Origin: an uncultured Lachnospiraceae bacterium
GTDB taxonomy: Bacteria; Bacillota; Clostridia; Lachnospirales; Lachnospiraceae
NCBI GenBank assembly: GCA_910589075.1
Contig: CAJUSK010000010.1
Location: 1-64,000 of the forward strand
Direction of reading: 5' to 3'
Length of the DNA stretch: 64,000 nt
A model generated the notes under the pieces. The model was not told where the DNA came from and ran no database searches. It saw only the letters and a program-made list of their open reading frames with translations. This document shows, piece by piece, positions 49,861 to 59,641 of this stretch. The translations under genes were made by a program, and so were the position numbers. Each line of letters starts with the position of its first letter. The first letter of the stretch is position 1.

Positions 49861-50523
49861 ATGTTCTACGAAACCGTCACAGATGAATGGGGAAAAGTAA
49901 CCTATATTCCCACCACATACGGCAATCTGCTGCTGGCCGTCATCATTTTTGTCCTGTTGCTGACCGCCATGTTCCTTTCAGGCAAAAAAAGCAGGAAACT
50001 GTCTGTCCGCCAGCTCTGTTTCTGTGCTGTCTCCATCGCCCTGGGCACCGTACTTTCCAATATCAAGCTGTTTCACTTTCCATACGGCGGCTCTGTCACA
50101 CTGTTCTCCATGCTGGCGGTCTGCCTGCCCGGCTACTGGTTCGGACTGGGAGCGGGTCTGATCACCGGAGTTGCCTATGGTGTGCTGCAAATACTCATCG
50201 ACCCCTATGTCCTGTTTCCGGCCCAGCTTGTTGTGGACTACCTGCTGGCTTTCGGCGCTTTGGGTCTCTCCGGTCTTTTTTCCGATGCCAGATACGGGCT
50301 GATCAAAGGATATATCGCCGGTATCCTGGGCAGATATGTGTTTGTCGTCCTCTCCGGCTATATATTTTTTGCTTCCTACGCCTGGGAGGGCTGGGATCTG
50401 CTGCCCTATTCCCTTGTATACAATGGCATTTATATTTTCTCGGAGGGCATTATTACCATAATGATTCTCATGCTTCCACCTGTAAGCAATGCAATGACAC
50501 GGGTCAAAAAAGCCACTCTGTAA
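49861..50523 (+). CDS. thiT: Thiamine ECF transporter S component, ThiT
   Basis: A 220-residue membrane protein with about six helices. Family marks: FHFPYGGSVTLFSMLAVCLP, then GYWFGLGAGLITGVAYGVLQ and a C-terminal SEGIITIMILML. ThiT binds thiamine and works with the shared energising module EcfAA'T, which is not in this window. The N-terminus carries an extra extracellular segment before the first helix. AAAGGAGG precedes ATG 49861. The TPP riboswitch directly upstream supports the function strongly. Confidence 0.95.
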   Translation: MFYETVTDEWGKVTYIPTTYGNLLLAVIIFVLLLTAMFLSGKKSRKLSVRQLCFCAVSIALGTVLSNIKLFHFPYGGSVTLFSMLAVCLPGYWFGLGAGLITGVAYGVLQILIDPYVLFPAQLVVDYLLAFGALGLSGLFSDARYGLIKGYIAGILGRYVFVVLSGYIFFASYAWEGWDLLPYSLVYNGIYIFSEGIITIMILMLPPVSNAMTRVKKATL

Positions 50524-50540
50524 CCCCGGGCGTTTTTGCT

Positions 50541-50580
50541 GTCATGTACACAATAGAAAGTACGCTTTGCCTGCCTGTTT
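50541..50580. repeat. Dispersed palindromic repeat, copy i
   Basis: GTCATGTACACAATAGAAAG then TACGCTTTGCCTGCCTG lies between the convergent thiT and HD-domain genes. The left half matches the family consensus; the right half is degenerate. Confidence 0.5.
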
Positions 50581-50605
50581 TGTCGTCGTATCAGCACCCG
50601 GGCTT

Positions 50606-51736
50606 TTATGCTTCTGCCGGTACCTCTACATAATTTGGCTCTTCCACCTGAAATCCGTGTTGTTTCAGCAAAGCCGTATCCATCACATGGCGGTTATCCA
50701 TCGTCTTCATAATATCTGTAATTTCCAGTTGCCGGTTGCCTCGAAGACTCAGATCAATGATGCTGTTGTCTTTGAAATTCAGCAGCATGGGCCGCAGAAT
50801 ATCTTCCGGATTCAGACTGATTACCAGTGCTTTTTCTTTATTGTTCAGTTCCACGCTGGTGCCGGGCGCCAGAATATGGATGGAATCAATCAACGCTGCA
50901 ACTACATCCTCATCATATATCTCCGGATGATTCAGCAAATGTTTGAGGGCCTTGACTTCGGATGCCGGGTTCTGACCGAACTGCATGGCAGTCATCTGGT
51001 CAAACGTCTGAGCCACAATCATAATCATGGCTTCCGGCGTCAGGCGTCCCTCAACCCTGCGCCCCTCCTGGAACTCACGAACCACATGGTAGCACTGGGC
51101 GCAGATCCGTTTCACGGAAGGATCATCCGCATATACCTGGTCCAGAATCCGAAAGCCTTCCGCCTCTTTTGCATCCAGAATTTTCTTTTCGTCCTCGTCC
51201 AGATCATTCTTACCGATCAATTCCCGCGGTAACTTGAGTTGCCCGATGTCATGCAATACCGCTGCCCGTACAACGGAATGCTGGTATTCGGCCTTCAGCC
51301 GCAGCGCATGGCTGAACATGGCACAGAGCATGGCTACATTCAAAGAATGCTTATACAGATAGTCTTCCCGGCTTCTGAGTCCCTGGATAAAGTTGATTTT
51401 ATGATCCAGGTGCCCGTAACTCTTGATAATATTGCTGACAATCGTCTCGATTTTACCGGCTTTACGGTTCTGCCACATTCGCTTCATCTCTTCTTCAATG
51501 CCAAATACCTGCATCATCTGAAAACGCTCAAACTCTATATCGTCCTCAGTCATCGGCGGTACAGGCTCCGCCGGTTCCAGAATAAAGATTCCGATCAGAC
51601 CGAACGCTTTAATGCTCATAATCCCCTGCCCGGTCAGCTTGGAATTGCGCTCATACAACAATACACCGTTCCGGTTATAAATCGGCCGCGCCAGACGCAT
51701 CCCGATCTTCAGATCATCACTCTTTACAAACTGCAT
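50606..51736 (-). CDS. HD-domain (HD-GYP-related) protein
   Basis: A 376-residue cytoplasmic protein. The N-terminal part (DDLKIGMRLARPIYNRNGVL) is the domain usually placed before HD-GYP modules. The HD core is intact at AVLHDIGQLKLPRELIGK, with YKHSLNVAMLCAMFSHAL before it. The usual HHE..DG.GYP segment is replaced by CYHVVREFQEGRRVEGRLTP, so the GYP motif is missing. Whether it cleaves c-di-GMP is therefore uncertain. The C-terminal 100 residues resemble a PilZ-like beta domain (VISLNPEDILRPMLLN). It stands alone, convergent with thiT. Confidence 0.85.
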   Translation of the reverse strand: MQFVKSDDLKIGMRLARPIYNRNGVLLYERNSKLTGQGIMSIKAFGLIGIFILEPAEPVPPMTEDDIEFERFQMMQVFGIEEEMKRMWQNRKAGKIETIVSNIIKSYGHLDHKINFIQGLRSREDYLYKHSLNVAMLCAMFSHALRLKAEYQHSVVRAAVLHDIGQLKLPRELIGKNDLDEDEKKILDAKEAEGFRILDQVYADDPSVKRICAQCYHVVREFQEGRRVEGRLTPEAMIMIVAQTFDQMTAMQFGQNPASEVKALKHLLNHPEIYDEDVVAALIDSIHILAPGTSVELNNKEKALVISLNPEDILRPMLLNFKDNSIIDLSLRGNRQLEITDIMKTMDNRHVMDTALLKQHGFQVEEPNYVEVPAEA

Positions 51737-51926
51737 CTCCCCACTCCTTTACCTGCTTTCAAATCCTTACAACAGCTCATTTCATAATTTTTCAATCCAT
51801 TTTTCCTGTCAAACATCTGATTTTTGAATTGTATCCAAACAGTGCGTAAATCGTGAAACTTATATCATAGATTATAACAGATGCATGAGTAAAATCCAAT
51901 GAGCTGCCATAAACTTTTCAGAATCC

Positions 51927-53192
51927 TCAAAGTCCTGAGGAGGCATACCAGGCAGCCGCCGGCAGCACAGCATCATGCTGAACCCGGATTTTCGGATACT
52001 GGCTGGCCGGAAGGGGACACTCCACATTGCCGGTTTCAAAGGTAATGGAACGGACTGGCGTTTCACCACTGTATATCCAATCCAGATAACTGCCGGATGC
52101 GCCTCCGCCTCCCATTCTCCTGTAAGGGACAAGCGTAAGCATATAGGATGAAAATCCCCTGTTTATTTCCGTATACCGGCTTTCTGTCGTGTTCCAGTAT
52201 GCAACTTCGCCCATGGAATGATAGCTGATCACCACGGAGGGCTGATACTGGAGAGTAACGGAGCCCAGTGATGCCGCTTCCGGCTCGGAAAAAGGAAGCA
52301 GGCCCGAATACCCCGCATAGGAAGGCTGTGTCGCCTTCATTCCCAGCGCAAAACCAAAGGGAAAGTTTTTGTTCAGATCCACACCGCGGGCATTGGCTTT
52401 CCATCTGGTCAGATAGATTTCATAAGGCTGCTTTGTCCGTCCCGCTGCCACATCATATGCATAGCAGGCACGCACCATCTGTACCAGATCCGGCGAACGC
52501 AGAGCGGCTTCCCCAAACTGACTGATGGCAATCCCGTCCGGATTCACCATAGGTACAATATGAACAGCCACATTGGAAAACAGATCCCGGTAAGACGTTC
52601 CGAAAAACTGCCCCCTGTCATAAAAAGCCAGACACTTTTCAAGCTGCTCCATCACAAGCAGGGGATTGATATATTCCCGGGCATGAATACCGGCATGCAC
52701 CAGAATATGCTGTGTGGGATTTTCCCCTCCCATGGTCAGGGCATAGAGATTCCTGCCGTCCGCAGACGTTCCTGTTACATCCACCCGCAGCAGTCCCGGA
52801 TATCTGGCCTGGAGCTGACGAATATCCTCTTCCATCTCTTCATATGTATACAGTCCGTCATCGGCCACAATGGCATCGGCCTGTCCCAGAAACCGCATAT
52901 CCGTATAGCCTTCCACCTCTGTCCCCGGCACCCGTATCCTGGCAACAAAGTCCATGGGACCTTCCAGAACCTGTACCTGTGTCTGATCAGCCAATACGGC
53001 AACAGGGACACCCGCCAAAGACGGATCGCCATATACACACAGCCCCGCACCCGAAAAACGGACAACACAGACCAAAGGGGCCGCTTCCTCTGGGGCAGCG
53101 GCCCCCTCTTCTGCTGCATTCACCGAACATGGCTGCAAAAAAATCAACATAAAAAACAAGGCAAACAACAAGGTATTTCTTACACACTTCAT
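51927..53192 (-). CDS. Secreted M14 zinc carboxypeptidase
   Basis: A 421-residue protein from ATG 53192 (GGGAGA, 8-nt spacer), with a signal peptide (NTLLFALFFMLIFLQPCSVN, cut after NAA). An SH3-like beta domain (about 45-115) precedes the M14 catalytic domain. Zinc ligands are in GIHAREYIN (H and E) and SYHSMGEV (H). The catalytic glutamate is in ITFETG, and the substrate Arg in RGVDLNKNFP. Enzymes of this type trim peptides or cell-wall stem peptides outside the cell; the target here is not determinable. Monocistronic, between the HD-domain gene and gltD. 51737-51926 has no gene. Confidence 0.93.
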   Translation of the reverse strand: MKCVRNTLLFALFFMLIFLQPCSVNAAEEGAAAPEEAAPLVCVVRFSGAGLCVYGDPSLAGVPVAVLADQTQVQVLEGPMDFVARIRVPGTEVEGYTDMRFLGQADAIVADDGLYTYEEMEEDIRQLQARYPGLLRVDVTGTSADGRNLYALTMGGENPTQHILVHAGIHAREYINPLLVMEQLEKCLAFYDRGQFFGTSYRDLFSNVAVHIVPMVNPDGIAISQFGEAALRSPDLVQMVRACYAYDVAAGRTKQPYEIYLTRWKANARGVDLNKNFPFGFALGMKATQPSYAGYSGLLPFSEPEAASLGSVTLQYQPSVVISYHSMGEVAYWNTTESRYTEINRGFSSYMLTLVPYRRMGGGGASGSYLDWIYSGETPVRSITFETGNVECPLPASQYPKIRVQHDAVLPAAAWYASSGL

Positions 53193-53377
53193 AACACTGA
53201 TCTCCCATCTCATCATTTTCTGCTTCTTCCGTGACTTTTGCAGAGCTGTGCCGCAAAGTCCTGCAAAAGTTCCGGAAAAATGACCATTCACATTATAACA
53301 GAAAAGGAGACGGGTTGTCTCTATTGGTTTGTGCTATGTTTATAAAATATGCAGAAAACAGAAAGGGGATGTATACT

Positions 53378-54868
53378 TCACTGCACACCCAGGCCGGTAT
53401 AGCCCATCAGGCTCTCGTCCACCGCTCTGGCGGCCTCCCGGCCTTCCCGGATGGCCCATACGACCAGCGACTGGCCCCGGCGCATATCGCCTGTGGCAAA
53501 AACACGTTCCACATGGGTGCGGTAACTGCCTGGCTGTGTCTTTATATTTCCCCGCGCATCCAACGCTGCGCCGAAAGACTCCGCCACATAGTTCTCACTG
53601 CCCAGAAAGCCGGCCGCAATCAACACAAGCTGCGCTTTCAGTACCTGTTCGCTGCCCGGTACTTCCTTCATCGCCATACGCCCGCTTTCCTCTTTTTCCT
53701 GGCACAGCTTTACGATTTTCACCCCGGTCAGTTTCCCGTCCTTATCCTTCATAAATTCCTTTACCGTGGATTCATAGATACGGGGATCGCGGCCTAAGAG
53801 AGCGATGGCCTCTTCCTGACCATAGTCAGTCTTGCAAACCCTGGGCCACTGGGGCCATGGATTGTTTTCCGCCCGGCAATCGGGCGCCTTGGGCATCATC
53901 TCGATCTGGGTCACAGACTTGCAGCCATGCCGGATGCAGGTAGCCACACAGTCATTTCCCGTATCCCCGCCGCCGATGATCACCACGTCCTTTCCTTTGG
54001 CGTTCACATAGTTGCAGTCGGACAGGCCGGACTCCAGTAAGCTCTTTGTGTTGGCCGCCAGGAAATCCACCGCAAAATGTATGCCTTCTGCTTCCCGTCC
54101 CGGCGCTTTGATGTCTCTGGGATTGGTTGCGCCGCAGGCCAGGACAACTCGGTCAAAGTCATGGAGCAATTTCTCCCCTTTCACATCCCTGCCCACATTG
54201 ATGCCGGTCATGAAGGTAACGCCTTCCTCCTCCATGATTCTGATTTTACGTTCCACAATCCGTTTTTCCAGTTTCATATTGGGGATGCCGTACATCAACA
54301 GGCCGCCGGGCCGGTCTGCACGTTCAAACACCGTCACGCTATGGCCTCTTTTATTGAGCTGATCCGCCGCAGCCAGCCCTGCGGGACCGCTGCCGATCAC
54401 AGCCACTGTTTTCCCGGTCCTCACTCTGGGCGGACAGGCTTTGGCATAGCCCCTTTCATAGGCATGCTCGATAATGGCATATTCATTTTCCTTTGTGGCC
54501 ACCGGTTCTCCGAGGAGGCCGCAGGTACAGGCATTCTCACAGAGGGCCGGGCACACTCTGGATGTAAATTCCGGAAAGTTGTTGGTCTTTTTCAGACGGT
54601 TATACGCCTGTTCCCAGTTGCCCATATAGACCAGATCATTCCACTCCGGCACCAGATTGTGCAGCGGGCAGCCGCTGGCCATGCCTCCCAGCATCATGCC
54701 GGACTGGCAGAAAGGCACGCCGCACTCCATACAGCGGGCGCCCTGAAGCTGCTGCTCTTTTTCCGGAAGATGCAGATGGAACTCGTTAAAATGTTTCACC
54801 CGCGCCTTTGGCGGCTCCGCTTTTGAAGTCTGACGCGCATATTCCATAAATCCTGTTGGTTTTCCCAT
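53378..54868 (-). CDS. gltD: Glutamate synthase (NADPH) small subunit
   Basis: A 496-residue flavoprotein that passes electrons from NADPH to the large subunit. N-terminal iron-sulfur cysteines: ARCMECGVPFCQSG, CPLHNLVPEW and CPALCENACTCGLL. The FAD site is VAVIGSGPAGLAAADQL and the NADPH site is VVIIGGGDTGNDCVATC. The end GYTGLGVQ is usual. It follows gltB by 13 nt and has an AGGGAGG ribosome site. Together they make glutamate from glutamine and 2-oxoglutarate. Confidence 0.97.
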   Translation of the reverse strand: MGKPTGFMEYARQTSKAEPPKARVKHFNEFHLHLPEKEQQLQGARCMECGVPFCQSGMMLGGMASGCPLHNLVPEWNDLVYMGNWEQAYNRLKKTNNFPEFTSRVCPALCENACTCGLLGEPVATKENEYAIIEHAYERGYAKACPPRVRTGKTVAVIGSGPAGLAAADQLNKRGHSVTVFERADRPGGLLMYGIPNMKLEKRIVERKIRIMEEEGVTFMTGINVGRDVKGEKLLHDFDRVVLACGATNPRDIKAPGREAEGIHFAVDFLAANTKSLLESGLSDCNYVNAKGKDVVIIGGGDTGNDCVATCIRHGCKSVTQIEMMPKAPDCRAENNPWPQWPRVCKTDYGQEEAIALLGRDPRIYESTVKEFMKDKDGKLTGVKIVKLCQEKEESGRMAMKEVPGSEQVLKAQLVLIAAGFLGSENYVAESFGAALDARGNIKTQPGSYRTHVERVFATGDMRRGQSLVVWAIREGREAARAVDESLMGYTGLGVQ

Positions 54869-54881
54869 TGCTCTTCCCTCC

Positions 54882-57800
54882 TTACTTTTTCATATTCATA
54901 TAGAATGCCTCAATCTGGGCCTGCTCTGCGGAAAGTCCCTTTTCTTCCATCTGCACGATGGTCTTTAACATTCTGTCATAGTCATGGGGAATAATCTTTT
55001 TGAATCTGGGCAGATACTCCCCAAAATGATCAAGGATCTCTCTCCCTTTTTCTGAGCCGGTACATGCCACATGTTCCCGAATCATTTCCTTTAATTCCAG
55101 CACATCATATTTGGACGTGATCTCGGAAGAGGACACCATTTCCTTGTTCACCCGTGTATATAAATCGTTGTCCTCATCCAGTACGTAGGCGATGCCGCCG
55201 CTCATGCCCGCCGCGAAATTTTTCCCCGTCTTTCCCAGCACGGCCACCCGGCCGCCGGTCATATATTCACAGCCATGGTCTCCCACGCCTTCCACCACCG
55301 CCACAGCGCCGGAATTGCGCACGGCAAACCGCTCTCCGGCCACCCCGCAGATAAAGGCTTTGCCGCTGGTGGCGCCATAGAGGGCCACATTGCCGATGAT
55401 GATATTTTCATCCTGTCTGAAGCGGCTGCCCACAGGTGGCGCAATGACCAGTTTACCGCCGGACAACCCTTTGCCAAAATAATCGTTGCTGTCCCCGGCA
55501 AGTTCCAGTGTCAGCCCTCCGGGAATAAAAGCGCCAAAACTCTGGCCGCCCGCGCCCCGGCAGATGATGCGGTATGTGTCCTCTGCCAGCGTATCGCCGA
55601 ACCGCTTAGTAATCTCGGACCCCAGTATCGTGCCGAACGCCCGGTCCGTATTGCCCACTTCCACTTCCAGACTGCGCGCTTCTCCCCTCTCCAGTGATTT
55701 TCCCAGGCGACGCAAAAGTACCTGTTCATCCAGTGTCTTTTCCAGTGCAAAATCATATACCTGTTTCGGATCAAAGATGACGTTCTCCCGGCTGCCCGCA
55801 TAGGGATTTTCCAATAGATTGTGCAGGTCTATCTTATCTCCCTGTTCTCCCACCGTTTTCCTGCGTATCAGCAGGTCGGTGCGGCCCACCAGATCGTCCA
55901 CTTTGCGGATGCCCAGTCTGGCCATATATTCCCGCATTTCCTGGGCGATAAAGCGCATAAAATTCATGACATACTCCGGTTTGCCACGGAAATTTCTGCG
56001 CAGCGCGGGATTCTGGGTAGCCACGCCCACGGGACAGGTATCCAGATTGCAGACGCGCATCATAACACATCCCATGGTCACAAGAGGCGCTGTGGCAAAT
56101 CCGAATTCTTCCGCGCCCAGCATGGCGGCAATCACCACATCTCTGCCGCTCATCAGTTTTCCGTCTGTCTCAATGCGGACTTTGCCCCGCAGGCCGTTCA
56201 TAATCAGCGTCTGATGTGTTTCCGCCAGTCCCAGCTCCCAGGGCAGACCCGCATTGTGAATAGAACTGCGGGGCGCCGCGCCCGTGCCGCCATCATAGCC
56301 CGATACGAGAATGACCTGTGCCCCCGCCTTGGCCACGCCGGCCGCCACGGTGCCCACACCGGCCTCCGATACCAGTTTCACAGAAATCCGGGCGTCCTGA
56401 TTGGCATTTTTCAGATCATAGATAAGCTGCGCCAGATCTTCGATGGAATAAATATCATGGTGCGGCGGCGGAGAGATCAGCCCCACCCCCGGCGTGGAAT
56501 GTCTCGTCCTGGCAATCCAGGGATAGACCTTACCGCCGGGCAGATGGCCGCCCTCGCCCGGCTTTGCCCCCTGGGCCATCTTAATCTGAATCTCCCGGGC
56601 ACTGACCAGATAACGGCTTGTCACACCGAAACGGCCGCTGGCCACCTGTTTGATGGCCGAACAGCGATTGACCCCGTCCGCTCCCACGCTGAGCCGCTCC
56701 ACGTCCTCGCCGCCTTCGCCCGAATTGGACTTGCCGTGCAGCCGGTTCATGGCCACAGCCAATGTCTCATGGGCCTCCTGGGAGATGGAACCGTAGGACA
56801 TGGCGCCGGTCTTAAAACGGGTAACGATATTCTCCACACTCTCCACTTCTTCAATGGGAACGGGCTTTTTCGCATAGCGAAAATCCATCAGTCCCCGGAG
56901 ATTTTTCACCGGGTCTTCTGCATTGACCAGCGCGGTGTACTGTTTGAACAGTTCGTAGTCGCCCCGCTTTGTGGACTCCTGTAAAAGATGGATGGTGGCC
57001 GGATTGTACAAATGTTCTTCACCGCCGCTGCGCATCTTATGGCTGCCGGGGCTGTCCAGGGTGAGATCCGTCTCCAGGCCCAGCGGGTCAAATGCGCCCG
57101 AATGCAGCATATCCTGCTGCCTCTCTATATCGCTCAGGGAAATGCCGCCCACCCGGCTCACCGTATTGGTAAAATATTTGTTGATCACATCCATGTTGAT
57201 ACCGATGGCCTCAAAAATCTGCGACCCCTTGTAGGACTGAATGGTGGAAATCCCCATTTTGGAGGCAATCTTCACAATGCCATGGAGCACTGCATGGGTA
57301 TAATCCTCCACCGCCGCATAATAGTCCTTATCCAGCATCCCACTGCCGACCAGTTCATGGATGGACTCCAGTGCCAGATAGGGATTGACGGCGCAGGCGC
57401 CGTACCCCAGCAGCGTGGCAAAATCATGGATTTCTCTCGGTTCCCCGGATTCCAGAATGAGCGCCACACTCGTCCGTTTTTTCGTCCGCACCAGATATTC
57501 ATTGAGGGCGGACACGGCCAGCAGGGAGGGGATCGCCACATGATTTTCGTCCACACCCCGGTCACTTAAAATGATGATATTGGCCCCGTCCCGGTACGCC
57601 CGGTCCACTTCCACAAACAGACGTTCAATGGCCCGTTCCAGACTGGTATTTTTATAGTAGAGAATGGGTACTTCTTCCACCAGAAACCCTTCCGCCTTCA
57701 TATACTTGATTTTCAGCAGGTCGGTGTTGGTCAGGATGGGGTTATTCACTTTGAGGATATTACAGTTTTTCGGTGTCTCCTCCAGCACATTGCCCTCCCG

Positions 57801-59435
57801 GCCGATATATACGGTGGTGGATGTGACCACCTCCTCCCGGATAGCGTCGATGGGAGGATTGGTCACCTGGGCAAACAGTTGTTTGAAATAATGGAACAGC
57901 GGATGGTATGTCCGGCTCAGAACCGGCAACGGCGTATCTACGCCCATGGCCGCAATGGCCTCCCCGCCCTGCAACGCCATGGGCAGGATGCTTGTCCTGA
58001 GTTCATCATAGGTGTATCCAAAGGCTTTCTGCATCCGCTGCCGTTCCTCATCGGTAAATACCGGCACCCGCCTGTTGGGAATTTTCAGGCTTTTCAGGGT
58101 GATCATATTGCTGTCCAGCCATTCGCCGTAAGGCTGTCTGGAAGCATAGGCTTCCTTCAGACTGTCATCCTCTATGATCCGGCCCTGCATGGTATCCACC
58201 AACAGCATTTTCCCCGGATGGAGACGCTCTTTTTTCACAATTTTCGCCGGGTCGATCTCCAGCACTCCCACTTCGGAGGACAAGATCAGTTGATCATCGT
58301 CTGTAATATAATACCGGGAGGGACGCAGGCCATTCCGGTCCAGCACCGCCCCCATCATATCGCCGTCGGAAAAGACAATAGAGGCCGGCCCGTCCCATGG
58401 CTCCATCATGGTTGCATAATACTGGTAAAAATCTTTTTTCTTCTGACTCATGGTGCGGTTATTCGCCCAGGGCTCCGGAATGGTGATCATCACCGCCAGC
58501 GGCAGATCCATACCGCTCATCACAAGAAATTCCAGCGTATTGTCCAGCATGGCAGAATCCGATCCGGAAGCGTTGATGGCCGGAAGCACCTTGTGGAGTT
58601 GTCCCAAAAGCGCCTCCGATTCCATATTTTCTTCTCTGGCCAGCATCTTGTCCGCATTGCCCCGTATGGTATTGATTTCCCCGTTGTGCACAATCAGGCG
58701 ATTGGGATGGGCCCGCTCCCAGCTGGGATTCGTATTGGTGGAAAAGCGGGAATGTACCACCGCAATGGCAGAATCATAGTCCCCGCTCTGGAGATCCCGG
58801 AAAAAAGTCCTGAGCTGACCCACCAGAAACATCCCCTTGTAGACAATGGTCCGGCTGGACAGGGAAACCACATAAGTATTGTCTGTGGACTGCTCGAAAA
58901 TACGGCGCAGAATATACAAAAGCCGGTCAAAGGCCAGCCCTTTTTCCACCCCGTCCGGTTTCCTGATAAAAGCCTGCATAATACAGGGCATACACGACAA
59001 CGCCTTATGCCCCAGAACCTCCGGTTCGGTGGGCACAGTCCGCCAGCCCAGAAATTCCAGTCCTTCCTTTTGAACGATGATTTCAAACATCTTTTTGGAC
59101 TGGTTCCGTTTCAGTTCATCCTGGGGAAAGAAAAACATCCCGATGCCATATTCCCGCTCTCCGCCCAGGGCAATCCCCAGCGGCTTCGTCACTTTCGAAA
59201 AAAAGCGGTGCGAAATCTGTACCAGAATACCCACGCCGTCGCCTGTCTCGCCCTCTGCGTCCTTACCGGCCCGGTGCTCCAGATTTTCCACTATTTTCAG
59301 GGAATTCTCCACGATCTCATGGCTTTTCACGCCCCGGATATTGACACAGGCGCCAATGCCGCAGTTGTCATGCTCAAAGCTCTCCCGATACAGCGGCGGG
59401 GTTAACCGCCCGCGATTTGCGTTAAACATATGCAT
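54882..59435 (-). CDS. gltB: Glutamate synthase large subunit
   Basis: A 1517-residue enzyme of full length. The class II glutamine amidotransferase domain starts near residue 25 (HDNCGIGACVN; the cysteine follows a short propeptide). The synthase barrel has GEGGEDVERLSVGADG, KPGEGGHLPGGKV, and the 3Fe-4S cysteines in GCVMMRVCNLDTCPVG. The C-terminal GXGXG beta-helix has GRAVLGK-type repeats (SGGIAYVLDEDND). It captures ammonia from glutamine and transfers it to 2-oxoglutarate. It is first in the gltBD operon, with its own promoter and a leader that contains a terminator hairpin. Confidence 0.97.
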   Translation of the reverse strand: MHMFNANRGRLTPPLYRESFEHDNCGIGACVNIRGVKSHEIVENSLKIVENLEHRAGKDAEGETGDGVGILVQISHRFFSKVTKPLGIALGGEREYGIGMFFFPQDELKRNQSKKMFEIIVQKEGLEFLGWRTVPTEPEVLGHKALSCMPCIMQAFIRKPDGVEKGLAFDRLLYILRRIFEQSTDNTYVVSLSSRTIVYKGMFLVGQLRTFFRDLQSGDYDSAIAVVHSRFSTNTNPSWERAHPNRLIVHNGEINTIRGNADKMLAREENMESEALLGQLHKVLPAINASGSDSAMLDNTLEFLVMSGMDLPLAVMITIPEPWANNRTMSQKKKDFYQYYATMMEPWDGPASIVFSDGDMMGAVLDRNGLRPSRYYITDDDQLILSSEVGVLEIDPAKIVKKERLHPGKMLLVDTMQGRIIEDDSLKEAYASRQPYGEWLDSNMITLKSLKIPNRRVPVFTDEERQRMQKAFGYTYDELRTSILPMALQGGEAIAAMGVDTPLPVLSRTYHPLFHYFKQLFAQVTNPPIDAIREEVVTSTTVYIGREGNVLEETPKNCNILKVNNPILTNTDLLKIKYMKAEGFLVEEVPILYYKNTSLERAIERLFVEVDRAYRDGANIIILSDRGVDENHVAIPSLLAVSALNEYLVRTKKRTSVALILESGEPREIHDFATLLGYGACAVNPYLALESIHELVGSGMLDKDYYAAVEDYTHAVLHGIVKIASKMGISTIQSYKGSQIFEAIGINMDVINKYFTNTVSRVGGISLSDIERQQDMLHSGAFDPLGLETDLTLDSPGSHKMRSGGEEHLYNPATIHLLQESTKRGDYELFKQYTALVNAEDPVKNLRGLMDFRYAKKPVPIEEVESVENIVTRFKTGAMSYGSISQEAHETLAVAMNRLHGKSNSGEGGEDVERLSVGADGVNRCSAIKQVASGRFGVTSRYLVSAREIQIKMAQGAKPGEGGHLPGGKVYPWIARTRHSTPGVGLISPPPHHDIYSIEDLAQLIYDLKNANQDARISVKLVSEAGVGTVAAGVAKAGAQVILVSGYDGGTGAAPRSSIHNAGLPWELGLAETHQTLIMNGLRGKVRIETDGKLMSGRDVVIAAMLGAEEFGFATAPLVTMGCVMMRVCNLDTCPVGVATQNPALRRNFRGKPEYVMNFMRFIAQEMREYMARLGIRKVDDLVGRTDLLIRRKTVGEQGDKIDLHNLLENPYAGSRENVIFDPKQVYDFALEKTLDEQVLLRRLGKSLERGEARSLEVEVGNTDRAFGTILGSEITKRFGDTLAEDTYRIICRGAGGQSFGAFIPGGLTLELAGDSNDYFGKGLSGGKLVIAPPVGSRFRQDENIIIGNVALYGATSGKAFICGVAGERFAVRNSGAVAVVEGVGDHGCEYMTGGRVAVLGKTGKNFAAGMSGGIAYVLDEDNDLYTRVNKEMVSSSEITSKYDVLELKEMIREHVACTGSEKGREILDHFGEYLPRFKKIIPHDYDRMLKTIVQMEEKGLSAEQAQIEAFYMNMKK

Positions 59436-59513
59436 ACCATTCCTTTCATTCTGTATTGTCGAAGCAGATCACACCAGCCCACTTCTGATATGTGAAAGCC
59501 CAAAACACAAAAA

Positions 59514-59553
59514 CCGAAGATGTCACCGCCTCTTCGCAGTTGTCCATCTTCGG
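59514..59553 (-). terminator. Intrinsic terminator in the gltB leader (attenuator candidate)
   Basis: On the minus strand, CCGAAGATG pairs with CATCTTCGG, with an inner stem ACTGC/GCGGT, followed by TTTTTGTGTTTT. It lies about 35 nt after the promoter and 80 nt before the gltB start, so transcription must pass it to reach gltB. Confidence 0.75.
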
Positions 59554-59587
59554 ATTCTTTTTTAATATCTGTTTTGTTACGGCCTTT

Positions 59588-59616
59588 ATCATACACTGTT
59601 TTTTCTCTGTTGTAAA
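59588..59616 (-). promoter_or_regulatory. Promoter of gltBD
   Basis: Read leftward: TTTACA (59616-59611), 17-nt spacer, TATGAT (59593-59588). It lies about 150 nt upstream of gltB and overlaps the 3' flank of the HAD-CPBP gene. Confidence 0.75.
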
Positions 59617-59641
59617 GACCTGAATTACATGGTAAAAAATC

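Noticed and set aside
57879..59405. 508-residue plus-strand open frame opposite gltB
   Set aside because: It is the reverse-strand shadow of the conserved gltB coding sequence, with no ribosome site and no recognisable domain.
59446..59547. 33-residue leader peptide gene before gltB
   Set aside because: It starts inside the terminator stem, has no convincing ribosome site, and its sequence shows no strong run of Glu or Gln codons.
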